A stretch of DNA of 64,000 bases from Tritrichomonas musculus. Its lineage: Eukaryota; Parabasalia; Tritrichomonadida; Tritrichomonadidae. This document shows, piece by piece, positions 30,264 through 40,218 of this stretch; position 1 is the stretch's first letter, and each line of letters starts with the position of its first letter. Under the pieces are notes generated by a model. The model was given only the letters and a program-made list of their open reading frames with translations, was not told the DNA's origin and searched no databases. Position numbers and translations under genes: made by a program. The DNA lies in assembly GCA_039105265.1 (NCBI GenBank), contig JAPFFF010000005.1, positions 6,309,501 through 6,373,500 of the forward strand, given 5' to 3'.

Positions 30264-30599
30264 ATGTCATTTGTGCCACTCAAAGGCTTTACTAACGACT
30301 ATGAGATATTGAATAGGTACCCCTTTACTATAAGACGTAAGAGTAATCATTTTATATGCAAAGATGCAAAACATATTAAGGGGTATATACGTGTATGTCT
30401 AAATGGCGACTACTACTTGAAACATGTACTTATAGCAAGACAGTTCATACCTAATGATGACCCACAACATAAAATAGAGGTAGACCATATCAATAGGAAT
30501 AGGGCTGACTACCATCTAAGCAACTTAAGATGGATAACCCCAACTGATAGTAACTATAACAGGGATATGCCCAAAATTATAAATGCGAGGGCAGATTAG
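30264..30599 (+). CDS. HNH homing-type endonuclease
   Basis: A protein of 111 residues directly inside the left repeat. The N-terminal part (FTNDYEILNRYPFTIRRK) resembles the NUMOD4-like lead of HNH nucleases. The HNH core is clear: VDHINRNRADYHLSNLRW, followed by T.TDSNYNRDM, as in homing nucleases of phages and giant viruses. It would cut double-stranded DNA using a metal held by His and Asn. In large DNA viruses such genes are selfish passengers; in a Polinton-like element it could also bias insertion or copying. The ATG is preceded by TATTTCTTTCTATATGTAA, similar to other leaders here. Confidence 0.85.
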   Translation: MSFVPLKGFTNDYEILNRYPFTIRRKSNHFICKDAKHIKGYIRVCLNGDYYLKHVLIARQFIPNDDPQHKIEVDHINRNRADYHLSNLRWITPTDSNYNRDMPKIINARAD

Positions 30600-30840
30600 A
30601 TATTTGGTACTCTAAGAACTCAAAGGCAAAATGTTCTATTTGGTCGATAAATTCCAAATCACCATCTTTCATAATTACATTAAGAATTTCAGGTTCGAAA
30701 TACTCAGCAGCTAACTCTTTTATCTTATTAATTAAAATACCACATACACCCTCATTTGTCTCACATCTATAATCATAGAGGTAAGACACTATTTTATAGA
30801 GGATATTCATACGCTCTTTTATGGTCATGTAATAAGCCAT
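30577..30840 (-). CDS. small helical protein of the inner element
   Basis: A protein of 87 residues, the only minus-strand gene I support in the inner element. It is helical and acidic (INKIKELAAEYFEPEILNVI, then DLEFIDQIEHFAFEFLEY). Its 3' end overlaps the HNH gene by about 20 bases. Orientation opposite to its neighbours suggests a small regulator, but no DNA-binding motif is visible. Unrecognised. Confidence 0.5.
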   Translation of the reverse strand: MAYYMTIKERMNILYKIVSYLYDYRCETNEGVCGILINKIKELAAEYFEPEILNVIMKDGDLEFIDQIEHFAFEFLEYQISNLPSHL

Positions 30841-30906
30841 TTATACAGAAATAAAAAAATGAAATGAACAATAGAAAAATATTTAGTCATTTCACTTTTT
30901 TCTTTG

Positions 30907-31146
30907 ATGAATCTCGATAAGAAGATACGATTGACCACTGAAATGCTCAACGCTAAAATCATGGATGAAAAGCAAAAGCTTGAAACTTACTTGTTGCTCC
31001 AAATTGATCAACTCAACCAACGACTTGATGAGGTTCTTAATAGGGTCAACCTGCTATCCTTAAAACTCGATTCTGTCATTGATGACCTTGCAAATATGAA
31101 GGTCAACGTTGATGATATCAACAGCAGCCTTGATAACCTTCATTAA
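30907..31146 (+). CDS. small coiled-coil protein of the inner element
   Basis: A protein of 79 residues starting at MNLDKKIRLT. Residues about 15-75 form a continuous coiled coil with leucine and valine heptads (LLLQIDQLNQRLDEVLNRVN, then SLKLDSVIDDLANMKVNVDD). Such short coiled coils can trimerise and could brace the long surface proteins at the other end of the element. No other domain is visible. Confidence 0.6.
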   Translation: MNLDKKIRLTTEMLNAKIMDEKQKLETYLLLQIDQLNQRLDEVLNRVNLLSLKLDSVIDDLANMKVNVDDINSSLDNLH

Positions 31147-31187
31147 TAAACAACATCTTCTTCTTCTTTCTTTTATTTGATTTTTAA

Positions 31188-32753
31188 ATGACAAGTGATG
31201 TAGGTACACAAACAAAACCTAACAATAAAATACAACTATTACAAGGTACTATTAAATTTCGACCTAAACTAGTTGATAGAGATGTTGCAAGATTAACAAG
31301 AGGTTTGGGTCAAACTATATGGAAGTTCTCTAATAATCAAATAAATCTACAAAAATTATATGAGACATATTTAAATACTAGTATAGCTTTTAAAGACGTA
31401 CTTGAATTTGCTAATAGACTCAAGAGAGAGAAACCAAGAGCAAAATTTACAGGTTGTGTGTTTGCTATTAAGAAAAATCAAGATGATAAAGATGAACATG
31501 GGCATTACATAACAGTATTAAAGCCATATCAATATACTCTCCAAGAATCAGATCAAGGTATATTAACAGAGATAAAATTACATTATGATATTATCAACAT
31601 AAGGATATCTCGAATGAAGACTGAGGAGGAAAAACAAGCAGCTAGAGAACTGAGAGAGCAGATGAAAGAAAGAACATTGAAAAGTGATAAGAAAGAATAT
31701 AAAACTAGAGGTATTCAAACAGATGATATACCTGAATTGGCTCCATTACCCAGACCTCCAACTTTAAATCGAAATGATTATCATCTCAACCTTAGGAAAA
31801 TCGGTAGGAACCGACCCACAAATGTTGAGCCACCAACAAGGGATCAAAATCAAAACAGAATTCAACTTTTACTTCAAAGTAGTACAAATTTAGACGAGGA
31901 TGATAGACCTAAGAAAAAATCAAAACAACCTAAGAAAAAATCAAAACGACCTCGTTCACCTTCACCTCCACCTCCTCCTCCTTCTCGTTCACCTCCACCA
32001 CCTCCTCCTCCTTCATCACCACCTCCACAGTTTCCATCATCACATACCTCTCGAGGTACTAGTCCTCCTCCAAGAGAACCCCGTATGACACCACAGAAGA
32101 CAGGAGAGTATACAGTAGACCAAAGACGTCATAAAATTCATGATTGGAGGAGTTTAGTCAATGATGAAAATATAGAAGAAGATGTTATTGATGACTACTT
32201 GAAACTTCTATATAACAAAGGAAAGAGATTGAATAAACAACCTGGTCAAAATGAGGCAGAGTTTGATAAAAAGAAAATATTGGTTTTACCTACTGCATTT
32301 TATACCTTCCTTTCTATAGCATATGAGACTAATGATATGGAAAAAATACATGAACTGATGAAAAGTCCTATCTCAGGTAAACAGTCATTTTCACATTTCG
32401 ATAAAGTATTTGTCCCCATTTGCTCAGATGGAGAACATTGGGTTTTATGTATTGTTCGATATTCAAAGAAAATAATCGAATGCTATGACTCTGAGAATAA
32501 GTCAATGGCACCAGAGGTAAAGACACTTAATAAGTGGATCAATATTTCAGGAACAGGTAAGTTAAAAGCAAAATATTATGATGTACCTAGTCAAAGGAAT
32601 AATAAGGATTGTGGAGTGTTTCTAATGGAATCTTGTCGTACCTTTTTGCATGAAGGAGATGGTAAGTTTAAACAACGCAATATGCCAGATATTAGAAAGA
32701 GAATACTTCGAGAACTTCAAAACAATGAATTAGAAACAGGTGTTGTATATTAA
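31188..32753 (+). CDS. Ulp1/adenain-like cysteine protease with a long N-terminal extension
   Basis: A protein of 521 residues. The C-terminal 180 residues are a C48/adenain-type protease: SDGEHWVLCIVRY holds the catalytic His, IIECYDSEN the Asp, and SQRNNKDCGVFLMES the oxyanion Gln and nucleophile Cys. Polinton and adenovirus proteases of this kind mature capsid proteins. The first 230 residues are basic and helical, followed at about 240-300 by KKSKQPKKKSKRPRSPSPPP and long proline runs. The extension is longer than usual for the family, and the basic-proline hinge could bind DNA, as adenain does to find its substrates. The leader carries TTTTATTTGATTTTTAAATG. Intact. Confidence 0.88.
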   Translation: MTSDVGTQTKPNNKIQLLQGTIKFRPKLVDRDVARLTRGLGQTIWKFSNNQINLQKLYETYLNTSIAFKDVLEFANRLKREKPRAKFTGCVFAIKKNQDDKDEHGHYITVLKPYQYTLQESDQGILTEIKLHYDIINIRISRMKTEEEKQAARELREQMKERTLKSDKKEYKTRGIQTDDIPELAPLPRPPTLNRNDYHLNLRKIGRNRPTNVEPPTRDQNQNRIQLLLQSSTNLDEDDRPKKKSKQPKKKSKRPRSPSPPPPPPSRSPPPPPPPSSPPPQFPSSHTSRGTSPPPREPRMTPQKTGEYTVDQRRHKIHDWRSLVNDENIEEDVIDDYLKLLYNKGKRLNKQPGQNEAEFDKKKILVLPTAFYTFLSIAYETNDMEKIHELMKSPISGKQSFSHFDKVFVPICSDGEHWVLCIVRYSKKIIECYDSENKSMAPEVKTLNKWINISGTGKLKAKYYDVPSQRNNKDCGVFLMESCRTFLHEGDGKFKQRNMPDIRKRILRELQNNELETGVVY

Positions 32754-32777
32754 TAAAGACTTTTTATTCAACTCGAA

Positions 32778-33779
32778 ATGGAATTACCACCAAGTGTTAA
32801 CACTTTATATCCTAATCGAGATAATATAGTTAATGATGGTAATACACCTCTTCCAATCGAAACAGCCTACTTCCTTGAGGATGCTCAACATGATAAAGCT
32901 AAGTTTAATAGGTATTGGTTTAATTTCCCACCAGAATGGTCAACTGCAAACAAAGGGGAATCTATTGTTGGCGTTCGTTCAGCACATATCATTAAGAGAA
33001 GACGCAAAATGGAAGTAGAGATTGAAATATAAAAGATACATAAGAAAACATATGAGTTTGTTTGTGGTGGAACATGGAATGATGGAACACTAAAAGAAGA
33101 CTATATAACTGGTTCAAATCATGAATATGGGTGCTTCAAAGTCATTGATTGGGTGTCAGTCGATGGAGATTTACGTGGATTTTTTGATGCAGTTAATCGT
33201 GCATTCAAGTCATACATTAAAACTTCAACATTAGACAAATTTGTTCAAAATGATGATGATATACAGGATAGAGATATACAAACCGATGGATACTATGATA
33301 AAAATGGTTTTCATGAAATCATTTATACAGAAAGAAATAAAGCAGGGAACCATAAATACTACTATAACAATAGTAAGAATGAACGAGATTGGGAGTATAC
33401 TGCACCATATATGAACTTTTTCCAACTTAAATCCTGGAATGATGACTTTGCAGATGTGTTTAATATAGGTAATGGCATATTTCAAAATAAACTAGAAAAA
33501 TATCAAACATGGAGTAAGACATTAATATTTGATAATATATGGGACAGACAATCATGCAAAATATATTCATCGATAGGTGAACAAGCATTACATAACTATA
33601 TTGGAGATAGTGATGTTGAATATAGTCCGATTAAGTACTTCAAGTTAAACTCAATGGACCAAAGGTTTTGGATAGACTTCTATAGTGATGCCCATTATAA
33701 TTGTCCAACAAAACTACCTCCAAATGATTCATTTGTAATCGAAATGCAATTCCTTCAATACGATAAGATGTTTATTTAA
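32778..33779 (+). pseudogene. jelly-roll-like, possible minor capsid gene of the inner element, broken
   Basis: Fossil gene between the protease and the integrase, with about one break. The visible parts are rich in beta-strand-like segments, and the end (RFWIDFYSDAHYN, then a P..DSFVIEMQFLQY strand) resembles the end of the minor-capsid candidate of the outer element (ITPDNFTLFLKLEY). Location beside the protease and ATPase also fits a structural protein. The capsid assignment is an inference of low certainty. Confidence 0.4.
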
Positions 33780-33785
33780 AAATAA

Positions 33786-34940
33786 ATGAGTAAAGAAGAA
33801 CCAAGCCCATATGAAAAATTATACAACAAAGCTAAATGGAAGACCTTGGACAAATACCTTAGCATGGCAAAACAAGAGAATCTAAATGAAGACGAAGCAA
33901 AGAAATACTTTGATGAAAAAGTAGTACATGATAAGAGAGTACCTAAAGCACAATTTATTCCTATTGTATCCAAACATCCTCATGGTTATCAAATGGATAC
34001 CTTCATTAATAATAAAGAGGCAGGTGGGTTGAATTATCTAATGTTCATCAATATCAACACCAGAAAAGCATATGCATATCCTATGAATGGTAAAGGAGCA
34101 AGAGAAGTATTAACAGCACTTCATAAATTTGTTAATGATGTACCTCATGTATATTCGATAACAAGTGATGAGGATGCAGCATATTTATCATCAACAGTCT
34201 TAGACTTCATGAGAGAGAAGAACATAAAATACCGAACAACAACTGAGAATAACCATAATGTACTTGGCATTATTAATAGGTTTATGAGAACCATAAGAGA
34301 TGCTATTGGTGAAAATAGGTTTATTCAACCAAAGGAGATGCATGATTTGGTCAACATATATAACAACTCTCCTCATAGGTCTTTAGATAATAAAGCACCT
34401 AATGATATTACTCCAGAGGATGAAATAAAGTACATACAAAAGAATGCACGCATTAATCCATACCATTTTAATCCAGGTGAGAAGGTCAGGTTAGTACTCG
34501 AAAAAGAACCATTTGGTAAAAGAAGAAGTAATTTGTCTAATGAGTCTTATATAGTTGACTCGCAAAAAGGTAACCAGTTTGTGGTCAAGTCCAAAGATGG
34601 TTCAACAAGTTCATTCCCTGGATATAGGTTGTTAAGGACAAGAGACAAAAGGATTAAAGTAGCTGAAAGACTAAATGAAGGTAAAGAAGGTATTATTGAA
34701 AAAATATATAACTTTGATGAAGATACTGGTAAGTATGATTTAAAATGGGAAGGAGTCGAAGGTGATGATGCCTTTGCTAGACAAACTATTAGAGATGTAA
34801 GGAGAGGTAATCCATTAGTACTTGGTACGGCAGAAAGACAATATTGGTTGGAACAAAAGAAAAATTATGAACGACAAATTAAAGCAGGTCAAAAGGTTGA
34901 GGGCAAACCAATACCAGATAAAATTATGAAATACATTTAA
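33786..34940 (+). CDS. rve-family integrase with chromodomain-like tail
   Basis: A protein of 384 residues of the retroviral-type integrase superfamily used by Polintons. Residues about 55-190 form the catalytic core: QMDTFI, then YLMFININTRKAYAYPM, then SITSDEDAAYLSS, then NHNVLGIINRFMRTIRDAI and VNIYNNSPHRSLDNKAP. Residues about 300-345 (GIIEKIYNF...GKYDLKWEG) look like a chromodomain, which can steer insertion to particular chromatin. The protein would cut and join element ends to the target, producing the GCATT duplication. It starts six bases after the preceding gene, with TTTATTTAAAAATAAATG at the boundary. Confidence 0.88.
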   Translation: MSKEEPSPYEKLYNKAKWKTLDKYLSMAKQENLNEDEAKKYFDEKVVHDKRVPKAQFIPIVSKHPHGYQMDTFINNKEAGGLNYLMFININTRKAYAYPMNGKGAREVLTALHKFVNDVPHVYSITSDEDAAYLSSTVLDFMREKNIKYRTTTENNHNVLGIINRFMRTIRDAIGENRFIQPKEMHDLVNIYNNSPHRSLDNKAPNDITPEDEIKYIQKNARINPYHFNPGEKVRLVLEKEPFGKRRSNLSNESYIVDSQKGNQFVVKSKDGSTSSFPGYRLLRTRDKRIKVAERLNEGKEGIIEKIYNFDEDTGKYDLKWEGVEGDDAFARQTIRDVRRGNPLVLGTAERQYWLEQKKNYERQIKAGQKVEGKPIPDKIMKYI

Positions 34941-34950
34941 AAATTTGTAA

Positions 34951-35817
34951 ATGGATGAACCCCCAAGTGCAGAACTAATAAATAAAGTAGAAACATTGAT
35001 TAAAGAGACCTTACGGAAGAACATGAAAGAGATAGATGGTGCTTTGATTAAACCATTATCACCTGATTATCCTTTTAGCACAAATGGTATATACTTTTTA
35101 ATTGGTAAACCAGGTGCTGGTAAAAGTTTTTGGATATGGAGACATATTATGATAACAGAGAGGTTGTTTAAACATCCATACTACCAAAAGATAATATTTT
35201 GCTCAAGCTCTGGTAAAATGGATAAAACAGCTGAAACACTTAATAAACAGATACAATCAAGAATCGATTATGTAAAGGAAAGAGAATTAATGAGTTATCT
35301 TAAAAGACATCTTCGAAGAAAGATAAAGTATTATGCTATTGTCAAATATGTATTATCTCGAATGAAAGAGACCAATGACGAAATGAGGAGGCTCATTGAG
35401 AAGCATCATTTAAATGAGCTCAATGATAAAATAATATATAGAGCCAATAAGTTAGTCAAGTATGAAACATCATCATATCCATATAACACATTATTGATAC
35501 TAGATGATTGTGCAGGTAGTGATTTATTAAAGAATGGTAATAGTGAATTTATCAAGTTGTTAACCAAGACAAGACACTATAATTTAACATGTATCATGGC
35601 TATCCAAACTATTCGATTTGTTCATATGAATGCGAAAAGGTTAGCAACAGATATCATATGTTATACAGGATATAGTGAGGAAGATTTTACTAGCTTGTTG
35701 CAACAAACTAATAACTCATTAAATACTAAGCAGACAGTAGCTGAATACTTACAACATAAAGAACCACATGAAAAATTCGTAATGAATATTTCTGCTAATA
35801 AGTACTATTTCGAATAA
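34951..35817 (+). CDS. A32/FtsK-like packaging ATPase of the inner element
   Basis: A protein of 288 residues. Walker A is FLIGKPGAGKSFWIW at about residue 50; Walker B is NTLLILDDCAGSDLL at about residue 184; a sensor-like KTRHYNLTCIMAIQTIR follows. This is the A32-like HerA/FtsK family that pumps DNA into capsids. It starts ten bases after the integrase, so the two are packed head to tail. Its presence implies that the element is, or derives from, a packaged agent even though I recognise no major capsid gene inside the repeats. Confidence 0.88.
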   Translation: MDEPPSAELINKVETLIKETLRKNMKEIDGALIKPLSPDYPFSTNGIYFLIGKPGAGKSFWIWRHIMITERLFKHPYYQKIIFCSSSGKMDKTAETLNKQIQSRIDYVKERELMSYLKRHLRRKIKYYAIVKYVLSRMKETNDEMRRLIEKHHLNELNDKIIYRANKLVKYETSSYPYNTLLILDDCAGSDLLKNGNSEFIKLLTKTRHYNLTCIMAIQTIRFVHMNAKRLATDIICYTGYSEEDFTSLLQQTNNSLNTKQTVAEYLQHKEPHEKFVMNISANKYYFE

Positions 35818-35834
35818 TTTTTTATTTTTTAAAA

Positions 35835-36290
35835 ATGGGAATTAAACTTCATTCAGAAGAAGATTATTGGAAGCCAAATTATGCTAAACAAAAAGAATTT
35901 TCTCCATGGCAAACGATAATAAAAGGAGGAGTAGGTTTAGGTGGTAAATTATTAATGGGAGCTGCAGATAGTTTTACTGGAGGTCTTGCAAGTAAAATAT
36001 TGGATGCTTCAGCAGGTGGATTAACCAAGCATGCTGGTGTTATTGGTTCAGTTGCGAGAGGTCTTGGTGAAAGCTACTTGAGCGATAGTACAAGAAATAA
36101 ATTAGCAAACATAGCTGACACAGCATTAAAATATGTCCCAGATGGAAAAGTGAAAACTGCCTTATCATCAATTAATAAATCTGCAAAAGGTGAATCAGTT
36201 GGAGCACCTCTTGAAAAGCCAGCATTTTCGTCTAGATCATTACAAGAGAGTGACTTTACTACCAACAATCGGGCGAGAACCTACATCTAA
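35835..36290 (+). CDS. small glycine-rich, possibly membrane-active protein
   Basis: A protein of 151 residues. Residues about 25-85 are rich in glycine, alanine and leucine (IIKGGVGLGGKLLMGAADSF, then GGLASKILDASAGGLTKHAG) with amphipathic helix character. The rest is polar. Small proteins with amphipathic, glycine-rich segments next to ATPase and protease genes in such elements often resemble adenovirus pVI, the membrane-lytic virion protein. That comparison is by character only. The leader TTTTTATTTTTTAAAAATG fits the element's start motif. Confidence 0.6.
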   Translation: MGIKLHSEEDYWKPNYAKQKEFSPWQTIIKGGVGLGGKLLMGAADSFTGGLASKILDASAGGLTKHAGVIGSVARGLGESYLSDSTRNKLANIADTALKYVPDGKVKTALSSINKSAKGESVGAPLEKPAFSSRSLQESDFTTNNRARTYI

Positions 36291-36337
36291 TGAAAACTCA
36301 AAAAAACTAAATTTTTGGACTTTTTTGTTTATTTTAA

Positions 36338-36487
36338 ATGTCAAAACATCTAACAGGTTCTAAGAGACTTGCAGTTATTCATAAATGGTTGAATGGAAGG
36401 GATGACCCAGATTGGGAAGTTTTACCTACAAAAACCAAAGACAAGTATATTGTAAAACAGCGAAAAACTCCAATAACTCGAGAATAG
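36338..36487 (+). CDS. short basic protein of the inner element
   Basis: A 49-residue frame preceded by TTTTTTGTTTATTTTAAATG, the element's usual leader. It is basic (HLTGSKRLAVIHKWLNG, then KTKDKYIVKQRKTPITRE). It ends eight bases before the long frame that follows and could be a small DNA-condensing protein or the real N-terminal part of the next gene. Too short to assign. Confidence 0.4.
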   Translation: MSKHLTGSKRLAVIHKWLNGRDDPDWEVLPTKTKDKYIVKQRKTPITRE

Positions 36488-36494
36488 GAATGCA

Positions 36495-39400
36495 GTGTTA
36501 AGACCAACTTATGTTTGGTCTCTTGAGTCAGGTCGTTGGGTTAATTCAATGACAATAGCTAATATGCCAAGATCACATCCAAATGATAATAATGATTGGA
36601 GGCGAGATGTTAGCTTACAAGCACCTGCCAATTTTGTTTGGGACATAGACCATAGGGAATGGGTAGCCATAAGAAACAATGTTAGTGACATGCTATATGA
36701 CAGAGATTGGAGGACAAATCGAGATATTGGAGATATTGCAGTAAGGTATTATCAAGAACATTTTTTACAAGGAATCGGCGAATTAGTATGGAATGATGAT
36801 TATAATAGTTATGTTTATCAATGTAATGAGATAAGCCCATTATCATTATCATTAGAAGATAAAAGCAATAGCGGAGCAATAGCAATACCAGACCAAATTA
36901 CAAGTACTGAAGCTTGGGATAAAATTTTAGACTGTATGGGTATCCCTGTTATTAATAATCCTAATGAGATAGATGAGAAGAATCCAGTACTTGGTAAATA
37001 TATTATAAAGGGTGACTTAAAAGTAAATGGGAAAATAATATGTGATTCTATTCCAAGTGGAGGTACAACAACAACTGACTCCAAGTATTTTACCTTGAAG
37101 GAATCAGACCAGTTATATTTATATAGACCATCTAAGACGTATGAAGAATCCAATTATTATTGTATGAGATGGGATATAGATAAAGATTATGACATACCAC
37201 TAAATTTAGTATTTAGATTCAAAGACTATCTATTTGGTCATAACTGGGAATTAACATGGGATGGTAAAAATTGGACAGGAAATAATTGTCAAAACATGTG
37301 TACAGAAAAGATATCATACATGAACACAAATAACGGTGCGCCTGCTTTAACAATCAAACATAACGAAAGAATTGGGAGATGGATAAAAGGAACAATAAAG
37401 GAAGATTTAACAGATGATGATAATTATGCTCATATCTTGAAAGATTATCTTACCAATTGGAGGGTTGTTAAGAAAGATGGAACCATATTAAGTGAAGGAA
37501 TAACTGCAACTTTTGATTCAAGTGGTTCAGGTACTTTTACTCAAGATGGATATAAATATGAACAAGCTAGAATGTATGTTGATGCACCAAGTGGATTAAA
37601 TGCAGATGATGGATTATATGTTTATGCTGACCTAAATATTAATGGAAATATAACTGAATTAAAATGGGATTGTCATCCTACTCATTGTATTAATTCAGGT
37701 GTTATGCATACCTATGGGTCAAATCCTTGTCTCGAATCATTTAATTATCATCGAGAAAAAAGGCATTCCATTAAAATCATTGAAGGATTTAATCATAAGA
37801 ACATTCGAATATATATAGAGAAAGAATTATTTGATTTTGATGTGAAAGTTAATCCATTCGATATAATTATTCAACAACAATTTTATGAAGTAGAGCCAGA
37901 CCCGAGAAAATGCACTACCATATCGACAGATTATAATATTTATTCATCAAAGATTATATGGGCTGATAATATCATGACAATGCGTCGAGATTTAAATGTT
38001 GTTGGTGGAATCACAGATATATTAGCCTATGATTATGCTTTATTGAAACAGACAGTTGATAATCTAGTTGAACAAATGAGAATTCAAGCCATGTATAATG
38101 AATATACTGATAGTATTAAACAAGGTGTAGCAGTTGCGAATAGTATATTAAATATTTTAGCATCAACAGTTTGTATTGCAAGTGCCCTTTCAACATTAAA
38201 TATGTCCAATAACTCTGTAACTATTAATACATATCAAACAAGACCTTTCCCAGCAGGTCCAGGAGGAAATGGTGGAGGAGGTGGTGGTGGTGGTGGTGGT
38301 TATCCAGGTGATGGAGGTAGTGACTTTCAAGGTAAGTTTTTGGTGAATGTTGATTTGAAGGCTGATAAGATGACTATGGAAAGATTTTTACCAATAACAA
38401 CAACTGTTCAAAATCCTGTTGCTGGAGCTATTTCATCATTCTCAGCTACACAGGTTGTCCTTTCGACAACACATGCACTGACTCAGTTAGGAAATGCTAT
38501 TGCTACACTTGGTTCGAATGTCTTACACTTCTTTAGGAATAGACCAGATACAAATGGAACTGAAACATTAAATATTAATTCATCCTCGATTACAATAACA
38601 GATAATGATACTGATAATGCAACAAATACTATCACAACCACTGAGCAATCATTAGAGAGAACTCATAGAGAAGTTCAGCCACAGGTTGTTACAGATGAAA
38701 CAGATGAGATTCGAACAGATATAACTGTACCACAGACTACAATGACAAATACAGCTTCAACTACGATTGCACTTAGGAATCAAGTTCCTGTTATCAATAT
38801 ATCTGGAATCCAGTATACCTTAGAAGATATTGCAGATATGACAAGAGAAGAACGAAATGCATTAGTTGCTAATCATCCTGATATTTTACGTATCCAATAT
38901 CATGGAAGAGAGTGGTTTAATGTGTATGATTTGTTTTATAATGACCAACTCATTATCCATAATAATGTATTTCAACGAAGGACTCTAATAAGACCAGCTG
39001 ATATTGAGATGACAGATAGAATACATAGAGCTACTGATAATAATTGGTCAATAGAATGGGAAGGAACAACATACACAGCGAGAGATATTGAACAATTATC
39101 TATGCAAGACAGATTAAATTTACCATTTGTACAAAATGGAGATATTGGATTAGAACCTTACTTGAATGAACAAACAATGGAAGCATGGATAAATATTATT
39201 GATCATAGAGGAGAGACTATTGATCCAATTGTTGCTACTATTGATTATTCTGCTCCAACAACAGCAAATATTAGTGGAGGTCAAGTACGATTTGTTGGAA
39301 TAAATTCACAGATAGAAGTCAATGCAAATGGAGTTAGATATCAACATTATGACCTTGTTGCCACAACAGATACTTGGACAGTACCAGGAACAACACCAGC

Positions 39401-40199
39401 AATAACAGCAAGAATGATAGAACAAATGAGTGATGAACAAAGAGGAGAACTAATGGATAATATTTATTCTCATGGTAATCTTTTAGCTTTTAATGACACA
39501 TTAGATGAAACAACTGGTGAAGAAATAACACAAGTACTATATAATGGAAATGTAGTTGCTACAATAGATAGAAGAAGACTACATGTAATTAATATTGTGA
39601 ATGGAGTGATAGAAATGTACCAACAAGATGGTGTTATAAGTGCAACTACCCAGGTTATTATGGGAGCAGTAGGTTATGTTGCTAGAAGGTTCTTACATGG
39701 TCAATGGCAGTTTGTTAGACATCATCCTGGTGATGCAGCAGCTATAGCAGGAGTAGCAGCAGAAGCATATGTAGCAAATAGAATAGGATTATTTAATATT
39801 CCAAGTTGGTTCCGTCGTAATGATAACCCAGAGACATTAGCAGAGGAAGATGTATTAGAAAAGATTCTTGCATGGGCATATCATGAAGAAACAGATGATG
39901 AACCTGAACTTGAAATAACAATGAAGGATGCTGATAAGATGATGGTTTCATTCGATACATGTATTAATATTGCAAAGACATATCGCGATACTTTAAAGGG
40001 TACAATAGCATTCATGTGCGAGAAAATCAAAGAGCTTGAAAATAAGTCAAGTACAAAACATCCATTAGAAGATATAGATATGACTGCTTATATTACTAAA
40101 GTAGAAGTGAAGGAAATGATAGACCAGAAGGATGCATATATTGATACTCTTGAGGCAAGACTTGCAGCACTTGAAGCTAAATGCGCTAACATCGAATGA
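36495..40199 (+). CDS. giant surface/fibre-like protein A of the inner element
   Basis: A frame of 1,234 residues; the start is uncertain, because the first in-frame ATG is at 36,549. Residues about 195-260 form a module (YFTLKESDQLYLYRP...MRWDID...GHNWELTWDGKNW) that recurs in protein B. Near residue 455 another shared block reads IIQQQFYEVEPDPR, followed by a helical segment. A hydrophobic stretch lies near 545-570, then a glycine run (GGGGGGGGGG) near 596. The C-terminal 100 residues are coiled-coil-like. It has no signal peptide. Size, modular repeats, coiled coil and position suggest a trimeric attachment protein displayed on a particle. I know no direct homologue outside this element type. 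Confidence 0.65.
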   Translation: MLRPTYVWSLESGRWVNSMTIANMPRSHPNDNNDWRRDVSLQAPANFVWDIDHREWVAIRNNVSDMLYDRDWRTNRDIGDIAVRYYQEHFLQGIGELVWNDDYNSYVYQCNEISPLSLSLEDKSNSGAIAIPDQITSTEAWDKILDCMGIPVINNPNEIDEKNPVLGKYIIKGDLKVNGKIICDSIPSGGTTTTDSKYFTLKESDQLYLYRPSKTYEESNYYCMRWDIDKDYDIPLNLVFRFKDYLFGHNWELTWDGKNWTGNNCQNMCTEKISYMNTNNGAPALTIKHNERIGRWIKGTIKEDLTDDDNYAHILKDYLTNWRVVKKDGTILSEGITATFDSSGSGTFTQDGYKYEQARMYVDAPSGLNADDGLYVYADLNINGNITELKWDCHPTHCINSGVMHTYGSNPCLESFNYHREKRHSIKIIEGFNHKNIRIYIEKELFDFDVKVNPFDIIIQQQFYEVEPDPRKCTTISTDYNIYSSKIIWADNIMTMRRDLNVVGGITDILAYDYALLKQTVDNLVEQMRIQAMYNEYTDSIKQGVAVANSILNILASTVCIASALSTLNMSNNSVTINTYQTRPFPAGPGGNGGGGGGGGGGYPGDGGSDFQGKFLVNVDLKADKMTMERFLPITTTVQNPVAGAISSFSATQVVLSTTHALTQLGNAIATLGSNVLHFFRNRPDTNGTETLNINSSSITITDNDTDNATNTITTTEQSLERTHREVQPQVVTDETDEIRTDITVPQTTMTNTASTTIALRNQVPVINISGIQYTLEDIADMTREERNALVANHPDILRIQYHGREWFNVYDLFYNDQLIIHNNVFQRRTLIRPADIEMTDRIHRATDNNWSIEWEGTTYTARDIEQLSMQDRLNLPFVQNGDIGLEPYLNEQTMEAWINIIDHRGETIDPIVATIDYSAPTTANISGGQVRFVGINSQIEVNANGVRYQHYDLVATTDTWTVPGTTPAITARMIEQMSDEQRGELMDNIYSHGNLLAFNDTLDETTGEEITQVLYNGNVVATIDRRRLHVINIVNGVIEMYQQDGVISATTQVIMGAVGYVARRFLHGQWQFVRHHPGDAAAIAGVAAEAYVANRIGLFNIPSWFRRNDNPETLAEEDVLEKILAWAYHEETDDEPELEITMKDADKMMVSFDTCINIAKTYRDTLKGTIAFMCEKIKELENKSSTKHPLEDIDMTAYITKVEVKEMIDQKDAYIDTLEARLAALEAKCANIE

Positions 40200-40218
40200 G
40201 AAGTTTTATTTAACTAAA

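Noticed and set aside
33231-33973. Antisense frames over the inner element
   Set aside because: Hydrophobic shadows of the opposite-strand coding sequence.
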